The position numbers and the translations under genes are program-made. A stretch of DNA of 22,206 nt from contig JAFXAV010000088.1 of assembly GCA_017516785.1 (NCBI GenBank), forward strand, positions 1-22,206, written 5' to 3'. Source of the DNA: Oscillospiraceae bacterium (GTDB lineage: Bacteria; Bacillota_A; Clostridia; Oscillospirales; Oscillospiraceae). The notes under the pieces were generated by a model, which saw only the letters and a list, made by a program, of their open reading frames with translations, did not search any database and was not told where the DNA came from. This document shows positions 6,284 through 13,420 of the stretch, piece after piece; the stretch's first letter is position 1; the number at the start of each line of letters is the position of its first letter.

Positions 6284-7477
6284 TTATTTGTTCTTCAGTT
6301 CGAAGAAAATCTTCACCATGTTGATAAACTTCATGGCAAGGCGTCCATCTTCCAGCACGCAGCGGTAGATGGTTTTTCCATCCTGGATTTCAATATGCTT
6401 GCCCGGGGAGAAGGGCAGTGTGGGGAATCCTCCGGTGGGGATGGTCAGGGAAACGGCTTCGCCGTTGATGGTGCCTTCAATCAGGAACTGCTCCGGATTC
6501 AGGGTTACAGTGCCTTCGCCCACAGGGATGTACTTCTTCTTTTTGGGGTCTACCATGTGGATGGCGGTTTTGGCGGAAAGAACGGTATCTTTACCCCTGG
6601 CGATGCGATTTTTCAGTCCTGAATAAATCCACCTGCTCCAGTCGGAAACATAGCGGATTTCCTCGCCCTGATCGCTGATCTTGTGGAGGAAGCCGAATTC
6701 GTCGCTTTCCTGGGTATAGCCGCAGCTTTCGCACCGAAGGGCGTGTTCGTCCTGAGCGGTGATGGAGAATTCTGCGCCGCAGTGGGGACAGACGTAAAGC
6801 ACATTTTCAAGGCCCTGGACATTGCTGCCATTTATGTATTTGACCAGCAGACGCTCTTGCTCCCGGTAGGCATCAAAATCCAGCGCCTGCTTGGTGCGGG
6901 CCCGGATGGCCTCCTGATCCAGGGTTTTCAGCTCATCCTTGTCGAAGAGCTTATAAATATCCAGAGTGGTTTTGCCGGGACGGAAGCCGGAGGTCCACTT
7001 GGGCATGGCAAAATAAGTGCCGGAGATTTTTGCCATGTACACATCCACGCCCAGCCATTTGAGAAGTTTGTAGGTGGCGGCGGGAATGGGGGTGGAGATG
7101 CCGTCCTCGCACATGAGACCCGCGGGATAGATGACCACAGGCTCTCCTGCCAGAGTCACGGAGCGGATCTTTTTCAGATCGTTGGCCGTGGTCTGGAACT
7201 GCTGCTTGGGGATCACAGCCATTTTGTCCAGAATGCCCTGGATAGGCAGGCTCTGGTAGAAGGAATTGCTGATGACAAAGGACATGGGCCGCTTGCAGGC
7301 GCCGATAAGGCTGACAAAATCGTAGGCAGCCTGGTGGTTTGCAATGACGATGAAGGGGCCTTTTGCATCCCGGATCTCATTGCGCAGAATCTTTGTCTGG
7401 AATACACAGGTAGCCACGACCTTGGAAACCGCCTGTGCAAGTCTGTAATAGGGCAGACTGGGCCGCTGGTAATTCAT
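6284..7477 (-). CDS. PlsC-type lysophospholipid acyltransferase with C-terminal zinc ribbon
   Basis: The 397-aa protein has an acyltransferase domain of the PlsC family at about 35-165. It carries FIVIANHQAAYD (HX4D, His48 and Asp53), the KQQFQTTANDLKKI segment, and IYPAGLMCEDG in place of the usual EGTR block. After it comes a four-cysteine zinc ribbon, CPHC (230, 233) and CESC (249, 252), then a beta-rich tail ending AMKFINMVKIFFELKNK. The expected role is acyl transfer to a lysophospholipid or other hydroxyl acceptor at the membrane face; the extra C-terminal half is unusual. The start ATG at 7477 fits a transcription start near 7497. Earlier in-frame codons lie at or before the promoter. 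Confidence 0.85.
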   Translation of the reverse strand: MNYQRPSLPYYRLAQAVSKVVATCVFQTKILRNEIRDAKGPFIVIANHQAAYDFVSLIGACKRPMSFVISNSFYQSLPIQGILDKMAVIPKQQFQTTANDLKKIRSVTLAGEPVVIYPAGLMCEDGISTPIPAATYKLLKWLGVDVYMAKISGTYFAMPKWTSGFRPGKTTLDIYKLFDKDELKTLDQEAIRARTKQALDFDAYREQERLLVKYINGSNVQGLENVLYVCPHCGAEFSITAQDEHALRCESCGYTQESDEFGFLHKISDQGEEIRYVSDWSRWIYSGLKNRIARGKDTVLSAKTAIHMVDPKKKKYIPVGEGTVTLNPEQFLIEGTINGEAVSLTIPTGGFPTLPFSPGKHIEIQDGKTIYRCVLEDGRLAMKFINMVKIFFELKNK

Positions 7478-7503
7478 ACATATCACTCTCTCTTCCATGT
7501 AAA

Positions 7504-7532
7504 AATATACCATAGTTCGACACCGATTGCAA
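7504..7532 (-). promoter_or_regulatory. Promoter of the acyltransferase gene
   Basis: The minus strand carries TTGCAA (7532-7527), a 17-nt spacer and TATATT (7509-7504). It sits 23 bp past the end of the RelA-like gene, so the acyltransferase can be expressed independently of the accessory genes upstream. Confidence 0.75.
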
Positions 7533-7554
7533 GGTTAGGGCGCCGGCGGGATTT

Positions 7555-8949
7555 TTAAGAATACTGTTCCTTCAGATATTGGATCAGGCAGGCTCTGGCG
7601 CAGGCGGTATTGAGACTGGCAAACCAGTCGATGGATGCGCGCGGTTTGCTGTGCTCTGCGTCGAAGGGAATCCGGTCAAATTCGATCACATCGTTCTCAC
7701 GGAGCAGGGTATACAGAGGGTGGGGCGGATCTGTTTCCTGAAATTCAGGGAATTTGCCCCCGATCATGGGGCGGATTCTGGCGCCGTGAACCAAAACCGC
7801 ATCGGTGGGGCTTGCGTAAAATGCCGCATCCAGTACCGTGGCACCTCTGGGGATCAGAATTTTGCGGTATTTCTTCCGGGGGTTTTCCGGATCGGAAACA
7901 TAAACGGCGATACCGCTGCGGCTGCCTATGGGATAGTCAGCACGGACTTTTTCTTCGTCTGCGAAGAAATGGGCATGGACTTTACTGAGGGGAATCAGCC
8001 GGATCCGGTAGTTGTTGTCGATGGTATCGGTCAGGCGGAATGTCACACAATAGCCATCCTGTCCGATGTACTTGATTGTGAATGTATCGGACAGATATTC
8101 GCAGTGAAGGCGTATAAATGCCCGGATCATGTCGCCCGCCCAGTTTCCGTTATAGAAAAGAAAGACCTCCCAAAGATCCAGATCACCCCGTTCCCTATTG
8201 CCGGATGCCGCAATCTGCTCTTTGATATCCCAGCAGGAAACGGGTCTGCGCAGCGCGCAGTTGCCATCGTTCAGAGCGGAAAATTGCTGGTGCTGCTCCA
8301 GAGCATCCAGCATCAGGGCATCAAATTGCTGGTAGGAGCGCAGGCTGACGGATGTGAGATTTTGAGTGAGCGCTGCCACCTCCCCAAAGTTCAGTTCGGG
8401 GTCGATCCAGAGATGGCTGCTGTAGCAGTCGTTGCGCAGCAGATCCGTGAAATAACGCAGATTCATGCGTTCAGCCATAGGAAGCAGGACATCTCTTACA
8501 TAGATCAGGTGTTCCAACGCGGTGGAGGATTTCAACCGAAATTCTCTGTGGGCGACAGCGCACCGCAGCTGCAGGGCATTGGGCCAGTGGGGGGAAAGCT
8601 CCTGCCGGTTGCCGCGCCAAATTTCCCACTGATTCAGCGCATCATAAACTTCCAGTGTGTCGGATACATCCCGGAGATTCAGCGCCCGTACTTCATTTCT
8701 GGGCACATCCAGCAAAACGGCACAAACAAGAAGGATGGCCCGGCTCTGAAGCCTGGCAAGATACTGGGCAATCTTCAGATTTTGCAGCAGCTGGAGGATG
8801 CGGCTGTCATTTTCGGCGGCATACTGCTCCGCTGCCCCAAATGCTTTGTTCAGGGAAATCAAATCCACAGCGGACTTGTAGTGGGTACGTATGCGCGCTG
8901 CCAACAGCTGATACGCATCCCGGCATTCGGATTTTCCGGTGTTTGTCAT
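7555..8949 (-). CDS. Degenerate RelA/SpoT-like protein with TGS domain
   Basis: The 464-aa protein reads as a long RSH homologue with worn-down catalytic regions. Residues 150-180 (VRDVLLPMAERMNLRYFTDL) match the segment joining the hydrolase and synthetase domains (the LAPLAHRLGL-like block). Residues 231-330 align loosely with the synthetase fold (CALRRPVSCWDIKEQ, DLWEVFLFYN, YRIRLIPLSKVHAHFF). Residues 358-425 are a TGS domain (ILIPRGATVLDAAF to ENDVIEFDR). DWFASLNTACARACLIQYLK (441-460) mirrors the conserved post-TGS helix. The HD metal motif and the GYQSLH block of active RSH enzymes are not visible, so it is probably a pseudo-enzyme sensor or effector. The ATG at 8949 is preferred; a GTG at 8961 has no room for an SD. 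It follows the HTH gene by about 17 nt. Confidence 0.72.
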   Translation of the reverse strand: MTNTGKSECRDAYQLLAARIRTHYKSAVDLISLNKAFGAAEQYAAENDSRILQLLQNLKIAQYLARLQSRAILLVCAVLLDVPRNEVRALNLRDVSDTLEVYDALNQWEIWRGNRQELSPHWPNALQLRCAVAHREFRLKSSTALEHLIYVRDVLLPMAERMNLRYFTDLLRNDCYSSHLWIDPELNFGEVAALTQNLTSVSLRSYQQFDALMLDALEQHQQFSALNDGNCALRRPVSCWDIKEQIAASGNRERGDLDLWEVFLFYNGNWAGDMIRAFIRLHCEYLSDTFTIKYIGQDGYCVTFRLTDTIDNNYRIRLIPLSKVHAHFFADEEKVRADYPIGSRSGIAVYVSDPENPRKKYRKILIPRGATVLDAAFYASPTDAVLVHGARIRPMIGGKFPEFQETDPPHPLYTLLRENDVIEFDRIPFDAEHSKPRASIDWFASLNTACARACLIQYLKEQYS

Positions 8950-8966
8950 AACATGGATCACACCTT

Positions 8967-10145
8967 TCAGGTATTGCAGCAGGCGACATAAACCTTGAAA
9001 TCCTGCTCTGCGGTGACGGCATATCTGATGCAGACGCTGCGCTTCAGAATCTGGGAGAGAATATGCTTCACTTCGTTTTCGATGAGGTGCTGTTTTTCCT
9101 CTTCGGAAATAACCGAGATCAGGGAGTCCTGATCGTGGGTCAGAATCCTGTTGATGTAGGAAATGATCTGCTTCACTTCATCTCCGATTTCCACTTTCGC
9201 GGGGGTCATCAGCAGATACTCTGCCAGTTCTTCTCTGGAAATCCGGGAAAAGCCTTTGCTGGACAGGGCAACCGCCTGGACACTGGGGGTTTGGCTGTCA
9301 CCGGTGCTGCTGTGGGAGAGGGTTCCCAATCCGCTGCGGTAGCGCTCATGGTTATTGGATACGCCCGCCCGGTTGCGCAGTGTAATGGTGAGTTCGTCAT
9401 TTCCCCGCTGCTGCTGCAGCTTGATGATGACATTGGCTGCGGTCAGCAGCACATCGCCACTGAAATAGCGGTGCATGCAGGTTTCTGCCGCATTTTCATA
9501 CACACAAACATAGCCCCGTCCGCCGCCTTTGGCTTCCGCATCCTGCAGCTGGGCGGTGAGCCGGTCCAATTCTTCGGGGGTGCAGTCCAGAAATGCTTCC
9601 GCCCTGACAATCGGAACACCGTCCACTGCTGTGCGCATGTAGATGGTGAGCATGCCCTTGCCCAGATGGGCAGCGGCGGTGCGCAGTTTCACACCGGAAT
9701 TCTGATTGTCGGTAAAATATGCAAATTCGTAAGTACCGATAATCGCCTGATATTCATCGAATGGACGGGGCGGATGCTTGTCCGGTTGTGGGATAATGTC
9801 CTCCTCCCGGTCAAGAAGCTTTCCGCACATCTCTTCCACAGTATAGCCAAATACGCTGGCAATCAGCACCATGGTCCTCAGGGGAATATCATTGCCTTTC
9901 TTCTTATAACCGGATAGCTGGCTGGGGTAAACCAATCCGCCCAGCATATCATCGCAAAGCCGCGCCTGCTTGATGCCCTGGGTTCTGCACAGATAATCCA
10001 GATTGTGCATAAACACGGCGCAGCGGTTTTCAGTCAAAAGTTCCTGCCGCTGTGAAAGGCTTTCCACATTTTTCAGTTCTGTCGGGGTCAGTACTTTCAG
10101 ATTCGGATCATCGCGGTACTGCGCATCGTCTTTCTTTTTTGCCAT
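8967..10145 (-). CDS. HTH-containing regulator with unknown sensor region
   Basis: The 392-aa cytosolic protein has an XRE/Cro-like helix-turn-helix at about 42-112 (FMHNLDYLCRTQGIKQARLC to VFGYTVEEMCGKLL), preceded by a charged N terminus. Residues 125-290 form a mixed alpha/beta region (IIGTYEFAYF, GMLTIYMRT, GYVCVYENAAETC) that I do not recognise. The C-terminal third is helical and charged. Start at the ATG at 10145 with SD AAGGAGG 9 nt upstream. It forms a two-gene unit with the RelA-like protein and is divergent from the LRR ORF and Ubl operon, which makes it the obvious candidate regulator of that operon. Confidence 0.75.
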   Translation of the reverse strand: MAKKKDDAQYRDDPNLKVLTPTELKNVESLSQRQELLTENRCAVFMHNLDYLCRTQGIKQARLCDDMLGGLVYPSQLSGYKKKGNDIPLRTMVLIASVFGYTVEEMCGKLLDREEDIIPQPDKHPPRPFDEYQAIIGTYEFAYFTDNQNSGVKLRTAAAHLGKGMLTIYMRTAVDGVPIVRAEAFLDCTPEELDRLTAQLQDAEAKGGGRGYVCVYENAAETCMHRYFSGDVLLTAANVIIKLQQQRGNDELTITLRNRAGVSNNHERYRSGLGTLSHSSTGDSQTPSVQAVALSSKGFSRISREELAEYLLMTPAKVEIGDEVKQIISYINRILTHDQDSLISVISEEEKQHLIENEVKHILSQILKRSVCIRYAVTAEQDFKVYVACCNT

Positions 10146-10242
10146 AATCAAATCCTCCTTCCCGGGACGGCATGTCATCCCGCGTCATTTACTGATATCA
10201 ACGAAAGATTTATGTGTTTCTCGGACTGTTTTTTGACGTTTT

Positions 10243-10545
10243 GTGAACGGCGGCGTTGTCCGCTGCCCCGACAATCTGGAGATGCTCGGAGATTACGCCT
10301 TTTTTGACTTCCACAGTCTGGATACGCTGACACTCAACAACGGTCTGCGGTTCATCGGCGAGGAAGCCTTTGCGAAATGCAAAAAGCTTACCTCTGTGAA
10401 GATACCCCAGAGCGTGCAGCATATCGGTATGGGTGCCTTCTGCGGATGCCATGCCCTTGAGAAGGTATTGGTTCCTGAGACACTCAGTTACCTGGATCTC
10501 AGAACCGTCTTCCCCTCCCATACGGAAATTGAATACTACCCCTGA
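10243..10545 (+). CDS. Short BspA-like leucine-rich-repeat ORF, possibly truncated
   Basis: The 100-aa reading frame is built of LRR_5 (BspA/TpLRR) repeats. The consensus LxxLxxYAFxxxxSLxxLxLxxGLxxIGEEAFAxCxxLTSVxIPxSVxxIGxGAFxGC is visible across nearly the whole length, with about three and a half units. Start is uncertain: it follows a TGA by two codons, begins with GTG, and has no Shine-Dalgarno. It also has no signal peptide, unlike typical surface BspA proteins. It could be a genuine small recognition protein, or the tail of a larger LRR gene whose 5' part was lost. A strong terminator follows at 10564, so it is probably separate from the Ubl operon. Confidence 0.55.
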   Translation: MNGGVVRCPDNLEMLGDYAFFDFHSLDTLTLNNGLRFIGEEAFAKCKKLTSVKIPQSVQHIGMGAFCGCHALEKVLVPETLSYLDLRTVFPSHTEIEYYP

Positions 10546-10563
10546 AACGGATACGCAAAGCAG

Positions 10564-10602
10564 CAGCCGCCCCCGGTAAAGAACCGGGGGCGGCTGTTTT
10601 TT
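10564..10602 (+). terminator. Terminator after the LRR ORF
   Basis: CAGCCGCCCCCGG pairs with CCGGGGGCGGCTG across a TAAAGAA loop and is followed by TTTTTT. It isolates the Ubl operon from upstream transcription. Confidence 0.95.
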
Positions 10603-10679
10603 CGGTTTGCGTTAATTTTGTTCAGGATTTTGTATATCCCGAAATTGTGAAACTGTGAATGACCTTCATCCGGGGCTGA

Positions 10680-10736
10680 TTGTATCTTCCCGGTAATTTT
10701 CTAAAATATAGGTAAGGAAGCGACAAATCTTCCCGG
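10680..10736 (+). promoter_or_regulatory. Candidate Ubl-operon promoter flanked by a direct repeat
   Basis: TTGTAT (10680-10685), a 16-nt spacer and TAAAAT (10702-10707) form a plausible promoter 58 nt before the Ubl ATG. The 10-mer ATCTTCCCGG occurs at 10684-10693, over the -35 edge, and again at 10727-10736, downstream of the start point. Its 8-nt core CTTCCCGG also occurs at 10158-10165, in front of the divergent HTH gene. That pattern would suit a repressor such as the adjacent HTH protein. Confidence 0.45.
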
Positions 10737-10765
10737 ATCATCTAACAAAAAAGGAGAAAATTACC

Positions 10766-11095
10766 ATGAGTGAAATTGAAACCATGCTGCAGAATAAGGC
10801 GGCTGAAACCGTTGCGGCCAATGACAAGGAAGCATTCGAGATCAAGATCTGCCACAAGATTACCGGCGCCACCGAGGCGGTTCCTGTCTATGGTTCCAAC
10901 ACCCTGGGACAGGTTGTCCAGGGTTACGGCACCCTGATCGGCCTGAAGGCTGAGAACAACAAGTTCCTCTTCTACAACGAGCAGGCAACGCCCAAGCGCT
11001 CCACTTCCGATCAGAATGTAACCATCGCAGAGTTCGGCATCGGCCCCGGCGACAAGCTGGGCATTTCCGATGAGGGTTCTGTCGCCGCCAAGTAA
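10766..11095 (+). CDS. Ubiquitin-like (beta-grasp) protein
   Basis: The 109-aa protein has a flexible N terminus (1-24) followed by a beta-grasp/YukD-like core. The core runs as strand FEIKICHKITG, strand ATEAVPVYG, helix NTLGQVVQGYGTLIGL, NNKFLFYNEQ, a loop RSTSDQNVTIAEFGI and final strand GDKLGISDE. Its place directly before E1, E2 and JAB genes makes it the modifier that the system conjugates. The C terminus is GSVAAK, with no di-glycine, so it may need trimming by the JAB protein or use an atypical C-terminal residue. SD AAGGAG lies 9 nt before the ATG. It is the first gene of the operon. Confidence 0.85.
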   Translation: MSEIETMLQNKAAETVAANDKEAFEIKICHKITGATEAVPVYGSNTLGQVVQGYGTLIGLKAENNKFLFYNEQATPKRSTSDQNVTIAEFGIGPGDKLGISDEGSVAAK

Positions 11096-11122
11096 CAGAC
11101 CCGGCAGAAAGGAGGGAGCCGA

Positions 11123-11452
11123 ATGTCAGAAGAAGTGTATATCATTGGCGGCATTGTTTGCATTCTTCTGGTGCTGCTCATGCTCAGAAACCGAAGAAAG
11201 ACCAAAGCAAGTCAGAATATCGCAAAAGCAGCAGCGAGACCCGCTGCTGTGCCCAAGGCCCCTCCTCCGCTGCCTGTCCGGAGGGCGCCCAGTCTGCCTC
11301 CCCGCTGCCCGGATATGAGGGTACTGGATTTTCCCAAATGCCCCATTGACCGCAGCAGGAACGAACCCGGAAAACCTCAGGTTGTGTTCTGGGACAGAAG
11401 CAACAACTGCTATACCTGCTGCTACGGTCACCGTTTTACAGGGAGGGAATAA
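11123..11452 (+). CDS. Single-pass membrane protein with proline motif and Cys-rich tail
   Basis: The 109-aa protein has a short N terminus and one transmembrane helix (about 6-21, IIGGIVCILLVLLML). A basic stop-transfer (RNRRKTK) follows, so the rest is predicted to be cytoplasmic. A linker carries APPPLPVRR (46-54) and PSLPPR. The C-terminal domain holds Cys62, Cys73, Cys96, Cys99, Cys100 and His103, arranged as CP-CP-CYTCCYGH, which suggests a small zinc ribbon. It sits between the Ubl and E1 genes; its stop is 4 nt before the E1 ATG. I do not recognise a named family. It is likely a membrane anchor or a substrate of the conjugation machinery. Confidence 0.8.
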   Translation: MSEEVYIIGGIVCILLVLLMLRNRRKTKASQNIAKAAARPAAVPKAPPPLPVRRAPSLPPRCPDMRVLDFPKCPIDRSRNEPGKPQVVFWDRSNNCYTCCYGHRFTGRE

Positions 11453-11456
11453 AAAT

Positions 11457-12725
11457 ATGAATCATGTCAATCAGATCTTCAATCTGATGAAACTTCCGGA
11501 ATATGTGCCCCTTTTCAAGGGAAAGCGGGTTGCGATCGCCGGTGTCGGCGCTGTGGGCAGCTACCTGGCGGAGATTTTTGCGATGATGGGTGTCGGTGAG
11601 ATCTGGGTTTTCGACTTCGACCGGTTCGAAAACGACAACTTTGCAAAGTGCTCCGGAATGATCGACCCCAAACGGGATACAGGCCGTCCCAAGGCGCAGG
11701 CAGTGGCCGAGCGCACCCAGGAGAGAATGATCGCCGGAGGCAAGTGCTTCGGAATCCACGCCGACCTCCGGTGCTACGGCCCCATGGCTTTCGCAGGCTT
11801 TGATGCGGTGTTCATCGCACTGGATAACTATGCGGCAAAGGAACTGGTAAATCAGAATATCCTGCAGATTCCCCAGGTCCAGCGCCCGGTTGTGGGCATG
11901 GCGGGAACCAGCGGAGAAAGCGCGGTGGCAGTACTGATGGACGGCGGAGAATTCTGCCTGCGATGTCTGTTTGACGAAAGCTGGCTGGAAAATTCCGATA
12001 TCCGCACCAGCTGCGCCGGCCCTCAGTATATGCAGATTGAAGGTGTCGATGAGATTGTCCGGACTTCAGGTCTGGCCTCTCTGATTGCCGCAGCACTGCT
12101 GGCAGAAAAGTTCCGGGCATGGACTCTGGGCACTCCCTATGTGATGAATACCAGAACATCCTATACGCCCTATCCCAATCTGGAACTGCTGGACACCGCG
12201 CCCATGCGAAAGCGCGGCTGCCCCGACTGCCGCAGCTTCAGAGCGCCGGAGATGATCTGGCCTTTGATGGGATCTGTTCTGAATCTGACCCTGGAGGAAG
12301 CGCTCCGCCAGATTACTTCCCTGCTGGGAAGAGAAGACTATGAGCTTCAGGTCCATCTGATGCGATTCAAGGAACTTAGCTACGGGGGATATATCGTCAA
12401 TGAATTCTGCCATCACTGCGGAAAACCCGTGTCGGTATATGCCCATGAAAGCCGTGTCCATTTTGAGGATATTCTGTGCGAGGAATGTATGAAGGCCGAT
12501 CGGTTCGCATTTTACAATGCGGAGCGGCCTGTGGAAGAAGTGATGCGCTATTTTGCTCCGGATGTGAAGGATGAGAAACTTCTGGGAAGCAGTCTTTATG
12601 ATCTTGGCTATCCCATCGGAACCTATCTCTATGTGACCTGCCCCGATGATGCCGGCGGCGAGCGCAGGTATTGCTTCAGCTGCATGGGCGATCAGGAAGC
12701 TATGCAGTCTCTGGAGCAGATTTAA
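11457..12725 (+). CDS. E1-like Ubl-activating enzyme (ThiF/UBA family) with extra zinc-binding tail
   Basis: The 422-aa protein has an adenylation domain with GVGAVG (29-34), DFDRFENDN (53-61) in the nucleotide-ribose position, the KAQAVAER helix (79-86) and ALDNYAAK (Asp123). It should adenylate the Ubl C terminus and then form a thioester or similar intermediate. A zinc site is formed by CLRC (167, 170) and CPDC (255, 258). The likely catalytic cysteine is Cys186 in the RTSCAG segment. Beyond about residue 300 there is a second zinc ribbon, CHHC (318-321) and CEEC (341-344), with CFSC (406-409) near the end. This tail is not part of a basic ThiF/MoeB. The ATG at 11457 has SD GGGAGGG and follows the previous stop by 4 nt. 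Confidence 0.92.
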   Translation: MNHVNQIFNLMKLPEYVPLFKGKRVAIAGVGAVGSYLAEIFAMMGVGEIWVFDFDRFENDNFAKCSGMIDPKRDTGRPKAQAVAERTQERMIAGGKCFGIHADLRCYGPMAFAGFDAVFIALDNYAAKELVNQNILQIPQVQRPVVGMAGTSGESAVAVLMDGGEFCLRCLFDESWLENSDIRTSCAGPQYMQIEGVDEIVRTSGLASLIAAALLAEKFRAWTLGTPYVMNTRTSYTPYPNLELLDTAPMRKRGCPDCRSFRAPEMIWPLMGSVLNLTLEEALRQITSLLGREDYELQVHLMRFKELSYGGYIVNEFCHHCGKPVSVYAHESRVHFEDILCEECMKADRFAFYNAERPVEEVMRYFAPDVKDEKLLGSSLYDLGYPIGTYLYVTCPDDAGGERRYCFSCMGDQEAMQSLEQI

Positions 12726-12764
12726 ATGGAACCACTGAAACTGAAAGAAAGGAAGTGATCATCT

Positions 12765-13403
12765 GTGGAATATATGGGCTATGAACTGACTCCCCAGATG
12801 TCTGAAGATGCATATAAGCGGGACAAAGCCGAACTGATGAAGGCTTTCAACCCCCGCTATGTAACCGTTACGGAGGAAACTCCCCCTGCAGGCTGTCTGG
12901 GCCTGATTAAGATTACTGTCAATTCCAGAAGCTATATCCTCACCGGTGAAGAGGATCTGGATCCCAAGCTGGTGGATAAGCCTTATTTTTACATGAAGGT
13001 GTTCAAGGGTTATCCCGCCATTGCGCCTAAGGTGTATTTCCCGGAAAACCGCCGCATCGCCCATGTCAACACGTTCCGAAAGGGTACCCAATGCATTGAC
13101 ACCTGGGGCAAGTACTCTTCTCTGAAGAATACCGCCGAAAAGACCATCCGCGCTGCGATTTTTGATGAAAACGTCACCAAGTACGAAAGTCCCGCCTGCT
13201 CTGCTCTGGAGAAATGGCAGAAGGCCATGGCAAGAAAGAATGCATTCCCCATGCTGAATCCTCCGGATCTGATTCTGAGAGACGAAAGAGGGGAGGCAGC
13301 TGTTCCGTCATCTGTTCAGCTTCCTCCTCCTCTGCCCGGCAGAAGGCCTGCGGCGGAACCCCGGCGCACGCCCCTTCCTCCTCCTCTGCCCGGCAGAGGC
13401 TGA
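12765..13403 (+). CDS. E2-like ubiquitin-conjugating enzyme with duplicated proline motif tail
   Basis: The 212-aa protein has a UBC-fold core at about 10-160. YPAIAPKVYFP (83-93) is the YPxxPPxVxF strand of E2s, HVN (100-102) stands for HPN, and GTQCIDTW (107-114) supplies the catalytic cysteine, Cys110. W114 and the helix NTAEKTIRAAIF follow in the canonical order. The tail (185-212) carries PPPLPGR twice (187-193 and 205-211). These are encoded by two identical 24-bp stretches 54 bp apart, so the tail grew by internal duplication. Start is GTG at 12765 with SD AAAGGAAG; the ATG three codons on is too far from it. It should take the activated Ubl from the E1 and hand it to the target. Confidence 0.9.
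   Translation: MEYMGYELTPQMSEDAYKRDKAELMKAFNPRYVTVTEETPPAGCLGLIKITVNSRSYILTGEEDLDPKLVDKPYFYMKVFKGYPAIAPKVYFPENRRIAHVNTFRKGTQCIDTWGKYSSLKNTAEKTIRAAIFDENVTKYESPACSALEKWQKAMARKNAFPMLNPPDLILRDERGEAAVPSSVQLPPPLPGRRPAAEPRRTPLPPPLPGRG
13320..13397 (+). repeat. 24-bp direct repeat encoding the E2 proline motif
   Basis: An identical 24-mer beginning CTTCCTCCTCCTCTGCCC lies at 13320-13343 and 13374-13397, in the same reading frame and 18 codons apart. Each copy encodes most of LPPPLPGR. Confidence 0.9.
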
Positions 13404-13420
13404 TCGGGGAGGTGAGCTTC

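Noticed and set aside
10210..10521. 103-residue minus-strand ORF over the LRR region
   Set aside because: The plus strand shows clear LRR_5 periodicity; the minus strand shows none.
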